Assembly: GCA_937876465.1 (NCBI GenBank)
Contig: CALEHV010000021.1
Coordinates: 1-47,413 of the forward strand
Source: an uncultured Bacillota bacterium
GTDB taxonomy: Bacteria; Bacillota_I; Bacilli_A; RFN20; CAG-826
Reading direction: 5' to 3'
DNA length: 47,413 nucleotides
Part shown: positions 23,570 through 32,635 of the stretch, piece by piece
Layout: the number at the start of each line of letters is the position of its first letter
Position numbering within the stretch: position 1 is the stretch's first letter
Made by a program: the position numbers and the translations under genes
The notes under the pieces: generated by a model
What the model saw: the letters and a program-made list of their open reading frames with translations, nothing else
Told to the model about the DNA's origin: nothing
The model's database searches: none

Positions 23570-24358
23570 ATGTTTGAAAAAGTTAATCCAAAACACCCGG
23601 ACAAATTAGCAGATCGTATTGCTGGAGCGATTGTTGATTTGGCTTATCAAAGGGAACTAAATCCAAAAATTGCTGTAGAAGTTTTAATTGGACATGGTAC
23701 ATGCCACATTATATGTGAAACTTCTATTCATATTAGAAATAAAGATGTTACAGCGGCAGTTAACAGAATTGCTGGTGACATCATTGTTGACTATAAAGAA
23801 GTGCCACAAGATCCTCATCTTTCAAACAACCAAGCAGGAAAGTTTAGATGTGGTGATAACGGTATATTCAAAGGAGTGCCTGTTAGCGAAGAGCAAAAGG
23901 AATTAACTAAGATTTCTAGAGCAATTTATGAAGGACATGAATTTGATGGCAAATACATCATTGATAAAGGCCGCTTAATTATCTGCCAAAGCAATGCAGC
24001 TTCTTCTGAATTAAAGAAAGAATATCCAGCAGCAGAAGTTAATCCAATTGGTGATTGGACTGGTGGAACAGATGTTGATACTGGCGCAACCAATAGAAAG
24101 CTTGGCTCTGACATGGGTGATTCAATCACTGGTGGTGGTCTCCATGGTAAAGATCTAAGCAAAGCAGACGTGTCTGTTAATATCTATGCTTTCCTTAAAG
24201 CGCAAAAGACTGGAAAGGTTGTAGAGCTTAGCTGTGCCATTGGTGATGAATTCATTGATGGTAAACCTTATGGTGAGATTGTTTGCATAGCAAAAGAATA
24301 CATTAAATCAATCGGTGGCTTTGAGAAGTTTGCTGAATGGGGACTTATTCGTCCATGA
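23570..24358 (+). CDS. short phage-type S-adenosylmethionine synthetase (metK-like)
   Basis: A 262-residue relative of methionine adenosyltransferase, which makes SAM from methionine and ATP. Conserved parts: HPDKLADRI (about 9-17) for the N-terminal active-site loop, CGDNGIF (about 96-102) in place of the usual GDQG, TGGTDVDTGATNRKLGSD and GGGLHGKDLSKADVSVN for the ATP/phosphate-binding region. Host enzymes are near 390 residues, so about a third is missing, mainly from the central and C-terminal domains. AAGGAG six bases upstream fixes ATG 23570. SAM supply for the methyltransferase and radical SAM enzyme is the likely reason to carry it. It overlaps the HNH gene by 4 bases. Confidence 0.85.
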   Translation: MFEKVNPKHPDKLADRIAGAIVDLAYQRELNPKIAVEVLIGHGTCHIICETSIHIRNKDVTAAVNRIAGDIIVDYKEVPQDPHLSNNQAGKFRCGDNGIFKGVPVSEEQKELTKISRAIYEGHEFDGKYIIDKGRLIICQSNAASSELKKEYPAAEVNPIGDWTGGTDVDTGATNRKLGSDMGDSITGGGLHGKDLSKADVSVNIYAFLKAQKTGKVVELSCAIGDEFIDGKPYGEIVCIAKEYIKSIGGFEKFAEWGLIRP

Positions 24359-24678
24359 GCAAATGGAAATACAAAAAGACAACGTCTCATAAGCCAATAA
24401 AGCTGGAGCGCTTTTACAAAAGTGACAGGTGGCATGAAGCTAGAAGGCTTGTAATCCTCAGAGATAAAGGGCTCTGCCAAATGTGTGGAAAGCCTGGTAC
24501 TCAAGTGCATCACAAGATTCACTTAACAATAAACAATGTTGATGATCCTAACATTGCAACCAATCCGGACAACCTAATGCTTGTCTGTGACTACTGCCAC
24601 AACGTTGTACATCACAGGGTTGGAAAGCATCAGCCTTATGCGTTTGATGCCGATGGCAATCTTGTCGGAAAGAAATAA
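24355..24678 (+). CDS. HNH endonuclease (packaging-associated)
   Basis: A 107-residue HNH nuclease: CQMCG and CDYCH zinc pairs, catalytic VHHKIHLT, the central Asn in TNPDNLMLVC, and HH near the end. HNH proteins next to terminase genes stimulate cos cleavage in HK97-type phages. ATGA overlap with the metK-like gene fixes the start. A GC-rich segment and the small terminase follow, the standard order HNH, cos, terS. Confidence 0.92.
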   Translation: MSKWKYKKTTSHKPIKLERFYKSDRWHEARRLVILRDKGLCQMCGKPGTQVHHKIHLTINNVDDPNIATNPDNLMLVCDYCHNVVHHRVGKHQPYAFDADGNLVGKK

Positions 24679-24686
24679 ATTTTATA

Positions 24687-24775
24687 GGCCCCCGGGTACC
24701 CTTTCTCAAGAAAAGTTGGAAGTACCGAAGCGCCCAACCTCAAAAATACGCGGGACCTAAAATTTCAAAATTCCA
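24687..24775 (+). other. putative cos region
   Basis: Between HNH and small terminase lies a gene-free segment with a GC-rich block starting GGCCCCCGGGTACCC (24687-24701), later AAGCGCCC and ATACGCGGGACC (24746-24757), in otherwise AT-rich DNA. HK97-like phages of Bacillota often have the cohesive end site at this point. The exact nick positions cannot be read. Confidence 0.5.
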
Positions 24776-24793
24776 TATTTTCAGGAGGCAATT

Positions 24794-25129
24794 ATGCTAG
24801 TGTGCGTTAAAAAAGAATACGACAGAATGAAATCCCTCTTCAAAGATGTGGATGAAAAGAAAACTGAGTTAATAGATGAGCTGCTTAAGAAAGCGGCTTT
24901 TTTAAAGGTTCAATTAGATGATTTAGAAAAAGAAATAAATGAGTATGGAGCGGTGATTCACTTTAGTGATGGAACCTCAAAACAATCTCCAGCTTATAAA
25001 TCTTTCCTAGCTTCAATAGGAACCTATCAAGCTATCATCAAGACATTAAACCAAATAATGGGAAGTGATGTAATTGATGAAGATGATGAATTTGATGATT
25101 TCATGAAAAAAGTAAATGGAGGAAATTAA
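24794..25129 (+). CDS. terminase small subunit (P27-like)
   Basis: A 111-residue helical protein typical of P27-family TerS: ELIDELLKKAAFLKVQLDDL, INEYGAVIHFSDGTSKQSP and YQAIIKTLNQIM followed by an acidic tail. It recognises the packaging site and loads the large subunit. AGGAGG five bases upstream. The large subunit, normally next, is separated from it by two inserted genes. Confidence 0.85.
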   Translation: MLVCVKKEYDRMKSLFKDVDEKKTELIDELLKKAAFLKVQLDDLEKEINEYGAVIHFSDGTSKQSPAYKSFLASIGTYQAIIKTLNQIMGSDVIDEDDEFDDFMKKVNGGN

Positions 25130-25130
25130 G

Positions 25131-26603
25131 ATGTCTTATAACATTAATATTCACGTTAATAAAAATGGAAAACTAGAAACAGAAGACTTTCCTCTTGAAC
25201 TTTCTGTTTATAGGGAATCTAAAAGAGTAAAACTACTTTTTGAAGTTGATAGTGAAATTGATTCAGAATATCACTATTTAAAATTTACTCATAGAGACGC
25301 GTCCTATTTATATAGGGTTCACAATAATCAATTTGAAATTCCTAAGGCAATCACAGCTTATGAGGGCCGCTGGGAAGTAAGTTTTGTAGCTTGTGATGAA
25401 CCTGCGAATAGCGATTCAACAATTACAGCAGATTATATCTATGCTTCTGAACCTGTAGTATGTGATGTTGTTAAAGGAAATTTAGGAATCATCCATACTT
25501 CAGAGGAATACAAATTACTAATAAAACTTGTTGAAGGAACGTTTGATCGTTTTGAAATTCCAAGTGGTGCAGAGTTTATTTGTGCTAATTTCCTAGCGAA
25601 CATTACAAATGAGTTTACTGTTTATGTGCCTACAACAATTAAAAATATCAAATCACATGCTTTTTATGATAGTGGTTGTACTTCGATTGAATTTGAACCA
25701 GGTAGTCAATTAACAACCTTAGAAGCTAATGCACTTTATAGAATTACAAATCTAGGAAACATTAATCTTCCTGCTTCTATTTCTTCTTGGGGAAATTACA
25801 ACCTTTCATACTGCGGTTGTGAAAGAGTAACATTTGAAGCCAACTCTAATCTAAGGAATCTAGGAAACTATTCATTCTGGAATCTTCCTAACTTGATTAC
25901 TTTAGAACTTCCGGATAGATTGCAGACTTTAAGTGGCGGAACGGCTGTAATAAAAGCCTGTCCAGTTTTAGAGGAACTTTGGATTCCAAACACAATCAAT
26001 GCTCCAATTCCTCAAAACGCAATTGAAGAGTGTCCGTTGCTTTCTAGAATTATTTTACAAAGTAATTTTAATGCAGCTGCTAACTTTGGAAACGTTACTG
26101 CTTTAACTAGAAATACAGTTATTGCAATGTTTAGAGCACTTAAAGATTTAACGGGATCTGCGACAAAAACTATTTCATTGCATACTTCGGTTATTGCTAG
26201 ATTGGAACCTGAAGATCTAGAAATTGCTACAAACAAAAACTGGTCAGTTGGTGAAATTGGCGGAGAAGATGTTCTCGATGGTGCAACTTTCCATTATGAA
26301 AATTCAACAATTTCTATGGACATTTCTTTCTCTAACGGAACTGGAATTATAACAAATGGTACTGCAACAGCATCATTTACTTACAGTTATCCAACAAGCA
26401 CAACGTTCAAACTTGTCTTTGATTCTTCTTATCATGAATCAGAGTGGGGCAATTATAAACTTTGTGAGGAAGGTTCATTTGAAAACGATACTGGTGTTAT
26501 TACATTAAGTAGCGGTGAGGCTTCAACTGTTAAATTTAAGACTTATAGCAGCACTGGAACTGGAACCAACAGAACCTTTTCTAGAGTAAGGGAGGATAAC
26601 TAA
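25131..26603 (+). CDS. BppU-like N-terminus with BspA-type leucine-rich repeats
   Basis: A 490-residue protein. The first 115 residues (KLETEDFPLELSVYRESKRV, EVDSEIDSEYHYLKFTHRD) resemble N-terminal domains of phage baseplate upper proteins. Residues 125-370 hold irregular BspA/LRR_5-type repeats (VPTTIKNIKSHAFYDSGCTS, FEPGSQLTTLEANALY, LPASISSW, SYCGCERVTF), a surface-binding solenoid. The C-terminus is Ser/Thr/Gly-rich and beta. No signal peptide, consistent with a virion part. It is likely a receptor-binding or baseplate component but lies between terS and terL instead of the tail genes. Start from GGAGG 8 bases before ATG 25131. Confidence 0.75.
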   Translation: MSYNINIHVNKNGKLETEDFPLELSVYRESKRVKLLFEVDSEIDSEYHYLKFTHRDASYLYRVHNNQFEIPKAITAYEGRWEVSFVACDEPANSDSTITADYIYASEPVVCDVVKGNLGIIHTSEEYKLLIKLVEGTFDRFEIPSGAEFICANFLANITNEFTVYVPTTIKNIKSHAFYDSGCTSIEFEPGSQLTTLEANALYRITNLGNINLPASISSWGNYNLSYCGCERVTFEANSNLRNLGNYSFWNLPNLITLELPDRLQTLSGGTAVIKACPVLEELWIPNTINAPIPQNAIEECPLLSRIILQSNFNAAANFGNVTALTRNTVIAMFRALKDLTGSATKTISLHTSVIARLEPEDLEIATNKNWSVGEIGGEDVLDGATFHYENSTISMDISFSNGTGIITNGTATASFTYSYPTSTTFKLVFDSSYHESEWGNYKLCEEGSFENDTGVITLSSGEASTVKFKTYSSTGTGTNRTFSRVREDN

Positions 26604-26791
26604 TGGAATTGATAACTAAAAACAATAAACAAATTTTAGTAGCTTCTCCTGGTCATGTTATTCAATCCGTATCAAATGGCCTAGTTATTGGCAGGCGTTT
26701 GATATTTGGAAAAAAGGATGATATCAAGCATTACCATGAGATTCCTATCGAAGTTCAATCTGACTTAGAAAGCGAAAATACTCCAGAATGA
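26603..26791 (+). CDS. unknown small protein between LRR gene and terL
   Basis: A 62-residue protein with strands (QILVASPGHVIQSVSNGLVI) and an acidic end. Overlaps the previous stop by one base (TAATG) and the large terminase start by 4 bases. GGGAGG is 7 bases upstream. Because it is coupled with the LRR protein it may be its accessory; no family recognised. Confidence 0.65.
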   Translation: MELITKNNKQILVASPGHVIQSVSNGLVIGRRLIFGKKDDIKHYHEIPIEVQSDLESENTPE

Positions 26792-28428
26792 GTTTCTTGC
26801 TATCATACATCGAGGAAATTGAGTCCGGGCGCATAATTGCTGGTCAAGAATTAAAAAGTGTCTTAAAACGCTTAAAAAGTGATTTAGATAATCCTCGCTA
26901 TGAATATGATGAAAAACCCGGACAAATTAGAATTGAGTTTATAGAGAAGTTCTGCAAACATACAAAGTCACCTTTTAATGGGATGCCTTTCAAGTTAGAA
27001 CTTTGGGAGAAAGCATTCTTAGAAGCTGCTTACGGTTTTAAATATAAAGAATCAGGTCTTAGAAGATTTAATGAAGCTTTGCTTTTAATTGCTAGAAAGA
27101 ATGGCAAAACAACATTCATTGCCGGCATAGATTTAGCAGAGTTTTTCTTATCAAAAGGCGGAACTGATATAGTTTGTGCCTCAAACACTAATGACCAAGC
27201 ATCAATTTTGTTTGAAGAAATTAACAATATGCGTGAACAGAGCAAAGCTCTAAGAAATGAGAAGCGCTCCAAAAAGAATATCTTCTATATTTATTCGCCT
27301 AAAAATAAAAACAAGATTAAAAAGTTATCTGCTCAATCTCGTAATAAAGACGGATATAACATTGAAGTTGGCTGTATTGATGAAGTTCATGAAATGACTG
27401 ATAGCAAAGTTTACGATGCTATTAAACAATCTCAATCAACTAAACAAGAACCGCTTATCTTTATTATTACAACCGAAGGAACCACAGTAGATGGTTTCCT
27501 AGATAACAAGCTCGCTTATGTTAGAAAGATGATTAAGGGAGAAATCAATGACGAAAAGATTCTTCCTTGGTTATATACGCAGGATTCAACTGAAGAGATT
27601 TTTAATGATCCTAGTAGTTGGCAGAAGTCCAACCCTTCACTTGGAACCATTAAAATGAAATCCTATTTTGATGACATTATGAATAAAGCCCGAAATGACA
27701 TGGCAACTAAAGTGACTATGCTTTGTAAGGACTTTAACATCAAACAGATTGAATCAGGTTCTTGGCTCACTTTTAATGAGCTGAACAATGAAGAAAAGTA
27801 CAAACTTACTGACCTTTCAGATAGTTATGCAATTGGTGGTGTTGATTTATCTAGTACAACAGACCTAACTGCTGCAGTACTTTTGCTTGTAAAGAATGGC
27901 AAAAAATATGTCATTCCGCATTTCTTTATGCCTAGTGAACTAGTTCAAAAAAGAGTGGAAGAAGATAAGATTCCATATGATATCTGGGTGAAAAAGGGAT
28001 ATATAACCTTAACCCAAGGAAATCAAAATGACTTTTCTTTAGTTACTCAATGGTTCCTTAAAATGACTAGGGAATTTGATATTAGACCACTTTGGATTGG
28101 TTATGATCCTTGGAATTCACAATATTGGGTAAAAGAAATGGAAGAAGCTGGTTTCACTATGGAGAAAATACGTCAGGGTATTTACACATTAAGTGAACCC
28201 ATGAAACAACTAGAAGGTGATTTAAAGAATAAGTTAATTAACTATAACAATCACCCGATACTGAAATGGTGCTTTGCTAATACACAAGCCAAGGTTGATG
28301 TTAATGGAAATATTCAACCGAGCAAATTAAATAGCAAACTTAAAAGAATTGATGGTTGCGTAGCTCTCATCATTGCCTATGCAGTTTTAACTAGATACAA
28401 AAATGATTATGAGAACATGGTTAGTTAG
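26788..28428 (+). CDS. terminase large subunit
   Basis: A 546-residue packaging ATPase/nuclease. Walker A-like ARKNGKT (102-108), Walker B IDEVHEM (about 206-212), then RNase H-like nuclease acids in GGVDLSSTTDLTA and WIGYDPWN. Size and motifs match the HK97/Lin-type TerL (YmfN-like). It pumps DNA into the procapsid and cuts at cos. ATGA overlap with the small gene upstream; portal follows at 11 bases. Confidence 0.95.
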   Translation: MSFLLSYIEEIESGRIIAGQELKSVLKRLKSDLDNPRYEYDEKPGQIRIEFIEKFCKHTKSPFNGMPFKLELWEKAFLEAAYGFKYKESGLRRFNEALLLIARKNGKTTFIAGIDLAEFFLSKGGTDIVCASNTNDQASILFEEINNMREQSKALRNEKRSKKNIFYIYSPKNKNKIKKLSAQSRNKDGYNIEVGCIDEVHEMTDSKVYDAIKQSQSTKQEPLIFIITTEGTTVDGFLDNKLAYVRKMIKGEINDEKILPWLYTQDSTEEIFNDPSSWQKSNPSLGTIKMKSYFDDIMNKARNDMATKVTMLCKDFNIKQIESGSWLTFNELNNEEKYKLTDLSDSYAIGGVDLSSTTDLTAAVLLLVKNGKKYVIPHFFMPSELVQKRVEEDKIPYDIWVKKGYITLTQGNQNDFSLVTQWFLKMTREFDIRPLWIGYDPWNSQYWVKEMEEAGFTMEKIRQGIYTLSEPMKQLEGDLKNKLINYNNHPILKWCFANTQAKVDVNGNIQPSKLNSKLKRIDGCVALIIAYAVLTRYKNDYENMVS

Positions 28429-28439
28429 GAGGTTTACAA

Positions 28440-29687
28440 ATGGGATTATTTGATGTTTTTCAGAGAAAAAAGAAAGTTGTAGCGCCTATTAACTATGAGA
28501 CACAAGTCTTTCGTTCTACATTAAATTTATTCTCTGATTTTGGTGACAACATTAATGCTTCTGATGTAGTAAAAATCTGCATTGACAGAATTGCTACTCA
28601 TTCAGCAAAACTTAAACCAAGATATGTTAAAACAGAGAATAACGAAACAGTTCAGGAAAAGAGTGGAAGTTTAGCTTATTTATTAAAGTTTCAACCGAAC
28701 TATTTAATGACTCCATTCGATTTTATTTATCGTGTTGTAACATTGCTTTATTTAAATAATAACGCGTTTATTTATCCTGAATATGACCCTTACACATATG
28801 GACTAAAAGCATTATGGCCAATTAAACCTAGTAATGTTGAAGCACTAAAAGATGAAGGCGGAAATATCTACTTCCGCTTTTATTTTACTGATGCAAAACC
28901 ATACACGCTTCCTTATGAATCGGTAATTCATTTAAGAAGATTTTTTGGCATTAATGATGTCTTTGGTGGAAGCGGAGCAATTGCAGATCATAATGCATTG
29001 CTTAAAACAATTAAAATCAATGACTCTGTTTTACAGGGTTTAGATAATGCAGTTAGATCATCCTTTCAAATTAAAGGGCTACTTAAGATTAACGGTATCC
29101 TTTCTGAAAAGGACAAAGCAGCACAAAAGAAAGAGTTCGATGACGCACTTAAAGAATCGATGAGCGGTGGAGGTTCTTCCATTGTTCCAGTTGATTTAAA
29201 GAGCGATTACGTTCCTTTAACAACAGATCCTAAGTTGGTTGATTCGACAACACTTTCATTTTTGCAAAAGAAAATCATCTCTTACTTTGGCGTGAGTGAA
29301 GCCATTTTTGATAACAAATATGATGAAAACGAATATAACGCTTTCTATGAAAGTGTTATTGAAGGCATAGCCATATCTCTTTCTGAGGCATTTTCAAAAG
29401 CACTTCTTACTCATAACCAATTAGATAAGGGCGAGCAAATAATCTTTTATTCAGAACGTTTGCAATATGCAAGCTGGAATACAAAGGTTCAGGCAATAGA
29501 GAAACTTATGGGACTTGGCATCTTGTCTCTTAATGAATCTAGAGCATTGCTTGGCTTTGAACCTATTGAAGGTGGAAGTAAGAGATTACAGTCACTCAAC
29601 TATGTTGATGCCGACAAAGCTAGTGAATATCAACTAGATAAATTATTTAAACATCCAAAATCCAAGGAGGAAGTTAACGATGATTAA
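28440..29687 (+). CDS. portal protein (HK97 type)
   Basis: A 415-residue portal: SDVVKICIDRIATHSAKLKP at the N-terminus, a stem/crown middle (LRRFFGINDVFGGSGAI), and the typical late pattern KIISYFGVSEAIFDNKYDE. It forms the dodecameric ring at the head vertex. AGGAGG upstream; overlaps the protease gene by 8 bases. Confidence 0.95.
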   Translation: MGLFDVFQRKKKVVAPINYETQVFRSTLNLFSDFGDNINASDVVKICIDRIATHSAKLKPRYVKTENNETVQEKSGSLAYLLKFQPNYLMTPFDFIYRVVTLLYLNNNAFIYPEYDPYTYGLKALWPIKPSNVEALKDEGGNIYFRFYFTDAKPYTLPYESVIHLRRFFGINDVFGGSGAIADHNALLKTIKINDSVLQGLDNAVRSSFQIKGLLKINGILSEKDKAAQKKEFDDALKESMSGGGSSIVPVDLKSDYVPLTTDPKLVDSTTLSFLQKKIISYFGVSEAIFDNKYDENEYNAFYESVIEGIAISLSEAFSKALLTHNQLDKGEQIIFYSERLQYASWNTKVQAIEKLMGLGILSLNESRALLGFEPIEGGSKRLQSLNYVDADKASEYQLDKLFKHPKSKEEVNDD

Positions 29688-30288
29688 AAAAGAAACTCGA
29701 TTCTCATCTATTGAATCAAGAAAAGATGAAGAAAATGAAACCAAGATGGTAGTGGAAGGCTATGCGATCGTATTCGATGAAGAAACACTTATCGGTACGG
29801 AAGAGCATGGCTTTTTAGAATCTATCGATAAAGATGCTTTAAAAGAAGCCAATCTTAAAGATGTGCCATTTAAGTACAATCACACTGACAATGTACTTAT
29901 CTTAGCGAGAACTAGAAATGGTTCTCTTTCTTTAGAAGTCGATGAAAAAGGCTTGAAAATTCATGCTGAACTTATCGACACAACTAGCAACAGGGATATT
30001 TATAAATCCATTGAAGCTGGCCTTTTAGACAAGATGTCATTTGCTTTTACAGTTAAATCTCAAACATGGGATAAGAGTGGAAAGCTACCAAAAAGAACTA
30101 TCACGGCAATTGATAGGCTCTTTGACGTATCTGTTGTAGACTTGCCGGCCTATGACCAAACTTCTATCACAGCAAGTGCTCGTTCTTTAGAAATTGCGGA
30201 TGCAGAACTAAAGGCATTGGATGATGCAGAGAACTTAGAGAAAAGAACTGTTATTTTAAAGCGAATCAACATAAAAACCAAAATTTAG
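29680..30288 (+). CDS. prohead protease (S78/U35 family)
   Basis: A 202-residue serine protease: VVEGYAIVFDEETLIG, HGFLESIDKDAL, the histidine in FKYNHTDNVLILARTRNG and the serine in DKMSFAFTV, matching the HK97 gp4 fold. It cleaves scaffold and capsid N-termini. Ribosome binding site AAGGAGG 8 bases before ATG. Confidence 0.93.
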   Translation: MIKKETRFSSIESRKDEENETKMVVEGYAIVFDEETLIGTEEHGFLESIDKDALKEANLKDVPFKYNHTDNVLILARTRNGSLSLEVDEKGLKIHAELIDTTSNRDIYKSIEAGLLDKMSFAFTVKSQTWDKSGKLPKRTITAIDRLFDVSVVDLPAYDQTSITASARSLEIADAELKALDDAENLEKRTVILKRINIKTKI

Positions 30289-30302
30289 GAGGAAAAAATT
30301 CT

Positions 30303-31487
30303 ATGAATTTAGAATTACGCTTAAAGGAAATCAAAGCCCGCCTTCAAGAAATTAGGGGCTTAGTCGATTCTGAATCAGATGTTTCAAAGTTAGAAGCACT
30401 TGATAAAGAAACAGATGACTTAGTTAATGAACGTAATGCCATCGAAAAGAAACTCGCAATGAGAGGTAAATTCGAACCAGAACAAGTCATCGAGACAAAA
30501 TCTAAAGAAGCACTCGCTGATTTAGAAGAAAGAGGTAAGGCATTAAAAGAAGGAAGAACAGTCACTGTTACTGCTGATGGAGTCTTACTCCCTCAACATG
30601 TAGATGACAAAATCTCACCTTATCCATTCCAAGAAGTTTCTACTATTGTAGATCAAGTTCACACAGTTAACTTAAAGGGTGGTGAAACCTATAAGAAATC
30701 ATTCGTCAAATCCCATGGCACTGGTGGTTTAACAACTGAAGGCAATGCTTATACAACAGCAGAACCAACATTCGGTTATTTAACTATCTCTAAGGTAAAG
30801 GTTACTGCTTATGCAGAAATCACTGAAGAGTTAGAAAAACTCCCAGCTGCTAACTATTCCGAAGAAGTTCTCAAAGGAATCAACATCGCTTTAAGAAAGA
30901 AAATCTCCGAGCAAATTTTAAGAGGTGCAGGAACTACTAATACCTTTAAAGGTATCTTTAGTGCAAACTGTGAAGCCTTAGAAGATGCTACCGATTTAGA
31001 AATTTCTGAAATCGATGAAAATACACTCGATTCTATTGTTTACGCATATGGCGGAGACGAAGAAGTCGAAGGTGGATGTGTCCTTATTCTCAATAAAAAT
31101 GACTTACGCGCATTTGCTGGTTTAAGAACTAACGAAGGCCGCAAAGTTCATACCATTGATTACAAAGCACACACAATTGATGGCATTCCATTCATTATCT
31201 CTTCTCACTGTAAAGCCATCTCAGCGAGCGGAACAGAAGCTGGCGAATATGGTATCGCTTATGGTCCATTAGCTAACTACGAAGTACCAATCTTCAGTGG
31301 AGTTGAAGTTTCAAAATCTACTGATTACAAATTTAAAGATGGCATCATCTGCTACAAAGCATCTGTATTTACAGGTGGTAACGTAGTCGGATATAAAGGC
31401 TTCTTAAGAGTTAAAAAAGCTGCTGAACCAGAACCTGAAAATGGTAATGGTGGCAACGACGAAACTCCTGAAGAAGACGAAGACTAA
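30303..31487 (+). CDS. major capsid protein (HK97 fold)
   Basis: A 394-residue capsid protein. Residues 1-95 are a coiled-coil delta/scaffold domain (LRLKEIKARLQEIRGLVD), removed by the protease; the mature shell domain has GYLTISKVKVTAYAEITEEL and the ILRGAGTTNTFKGIFS segment typical of HK97 capsids. The end is Gly/Asn- and Glu-rich and flexible. AGGAGG precedes the start. Confidence 0.95.
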   Translation: MNLELRLKEIKARLQEIRGLVDSESDVSKLEALDKETDDLVNERNAIEKKLAMRGKFEPEQVIETKSKEALADLEERGKALKEGRTVTVTADGVLLPQHVDDKISPYPFQEVSTIVDQVHTVNLKGGETYKKSFVKSHGTGGLTTEGNAYTTAEPTFGYLTISKVKVTAYAEITEELEKLPAANYSEEVLKGINIALRKKISEQILRGAGTTNTFKGIFSANCEALEDATDLEISEIDENTLDSIVYAYGGDEEVEGGCVLILNKNDLRAFAGLRTNEGRKVHTIDYKAHTIDGIPFIISSHCKAISASGTEAGEYGIAYGPLANYEVPIFSGVEVSKSTDYKFKDGIICYKASVFTGGNVVGYKGFLRVKKAAEPEPENGNGGNDETPEEDED

Positions 31488-31510
31488 TTTAGGTCGGAAC
31501 ATAGAGAAAA

Positions 31511-31557
31511 GCCTACTGGTTGCAAGACTGGTAGGCCCTCTACTTGTTTAAGAGTAG
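31511..31557 (+). other. two tandem hairpins after the capsid gene
   Basis: GCCTAC (31511-31516) pairs with GTAGGC (31531-31536) and CTACT (31540-31544) with AGTAG (31553-31557). No T run follows, so they may slow transcription or protect capsid mRNA 3' ends rather than terminate. Confidence 0.5.
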
Positions 31558-31602
31558 TAGGAAGAAATCTAGATGGAATTAATAGATGAGGAGGTGTATA
31601 AA

Positions 31603-31911
31603 ATGCAGACCGAAAACATGTTAGAAAAAATGAAAAAAGCTTTGCTTATCCCTGAATCAGAACACTACGCTGATGATGAAATCACCCTTCATATTGCCTC
31701 GTGCCGTCAGCTCCTGGTCAGTGCTGGAGTTCCTAGTGAAACCGCTGAAGGAGATGATAACGCATTAGTGACAGCTCTTATTACCATATATGTGAAGACT
31801 CACTTCGGATTCAATAACAATGGGCAAGTAAAAGAACTCCCTAAGAGTTTTGATTTATTACTTAGACAGTTATGCTTGCATACTGTAGAAGATGGAGGTT
31901 CGCCTTCATGA
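31603..31911 (+). CDS. head-tail connector (gp6-like)
   Basis: A 102-residue helical adaptor: MLEKMKKALLIPES, DDEITLHIASCRQLLVSAGV, ALITIYVKTHFGF. The gp6-like DNA-packaging/connector family is placed directly after the capsid gene. AGGAGG is 9 bases from ATG 31603; an upstream ATG at 31573 precedes the ribosome binding site. Confidence 0.85.
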   Translation: MQTENMLEKMKKALLIPESEHYADDEITLHIASCRQLLVSAGVPSETAEGDDNALVTALITIYVKTHFGFNNNGQVKELPKSFDLLLRQLCLHTVEDGGSPS

Positions 31912-32258
31912 TCACTTTCCCTAATTCCGGCAACATCTCCTTATTCCTATTACGTGTTAAAACAACTGCGGATGCCCTGGGCAACCAGGTCCTGCGATTG
32001 GTTGGCTCCAAAGAAGTGGTAGGGATGACAAGCTCTATCACTTCGAAGGAATTCCATGCATCTAAACAAAGCAATGTATTTGAAGATTTCAAAGTTTCTA
32101 TTCAATGTTTCTTATATGACAAAAGTAAGTACATTTATGTTCCTAACGAAAACACTATCTACAAAGTAGAAAGAACGTATCAAAACGGAATGTGGATAGA
32201 ACTTTATGTGTCAGAAACACAAATTCATATGGAGGACATTGAAGGATGGAATCTATAA
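31908..32258 (+). CDS. head closure/head-tail adaptor protein
   Basis: A 116-residue beta-rich protein in the head-closure slot (Ad1/SPP1 gp16-like by position): YVPNENTIYKVERTYQNG and WIELYVSETQIHMED. ATGA overlap with the connector and GGAGG 9 bases upstream. Assignment rests on order and size more than motifs. Confidence 0.75.
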   Translation: MITFPNSGNISLFLLRVKTTADALGNQVLRLVGSKEVVGMTSSITSKEFHASKQSNVFEDFKVSIQCFLYDKSKYIYVPNENTIYKVERTYQNGMWIELYVSETQIHMEDIEGWNL

Positions 32259-32635
32259 AATTAGAAGCATTGCCTTATGAAATTGAGAAGGCAGTTAAGT
32301 CTTATTCAAAAGATGTCGAATTAGCCATCATTGAGAAGCTAGATTATACTGCTGATCAAATTTTAAATTACATCAAAGAAAATGCACCTAGAACATCTTA
32401 TTCAAAAGATCATCTGGGTGATTCTTTCATTAAGGAAACTTATGGAGAAGGAGTAAATAAAACTATTGTTATTTATTCAAAAACCAAAGGTTCCATTGTC
32501 CATTTAGTTGAACTTGGTTTCAAACATAGAAGCGGGAAATTGGTATCGGCTAGACCGTTCTTAAGACCTGCTTATGATGAATTCGCTCCAAAAATGGTGG
32601 AGGATATGAAACGAATTATTGAAGGAGGTTCATGA
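32246..32635 (+). CDS. HK97 gp10-like neck/tail completion protein
   Basis: A 129-residue protein with the gp10 pattern: IEKLDYTADQILNYIKENAP, RTSYSKDHLGDSF, then VHLVELGFKHRSGKLVSARP and FLRPAYDEFAP at the end. Overlaps both neighbours by 13 and 1 bases. Confidence 0.88.
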   Translation: MESIKLEALPYEIEKAVKSYSKDVELAIIEKLDYTADQILNYIKENAPRTSYSKDHLGDSFIKETYGEGVNKTIVIYSKTKGSIVHLVELGFKHRSGKLVSARPFLRPAYDEFAPKMVEDMKRIIEGGS

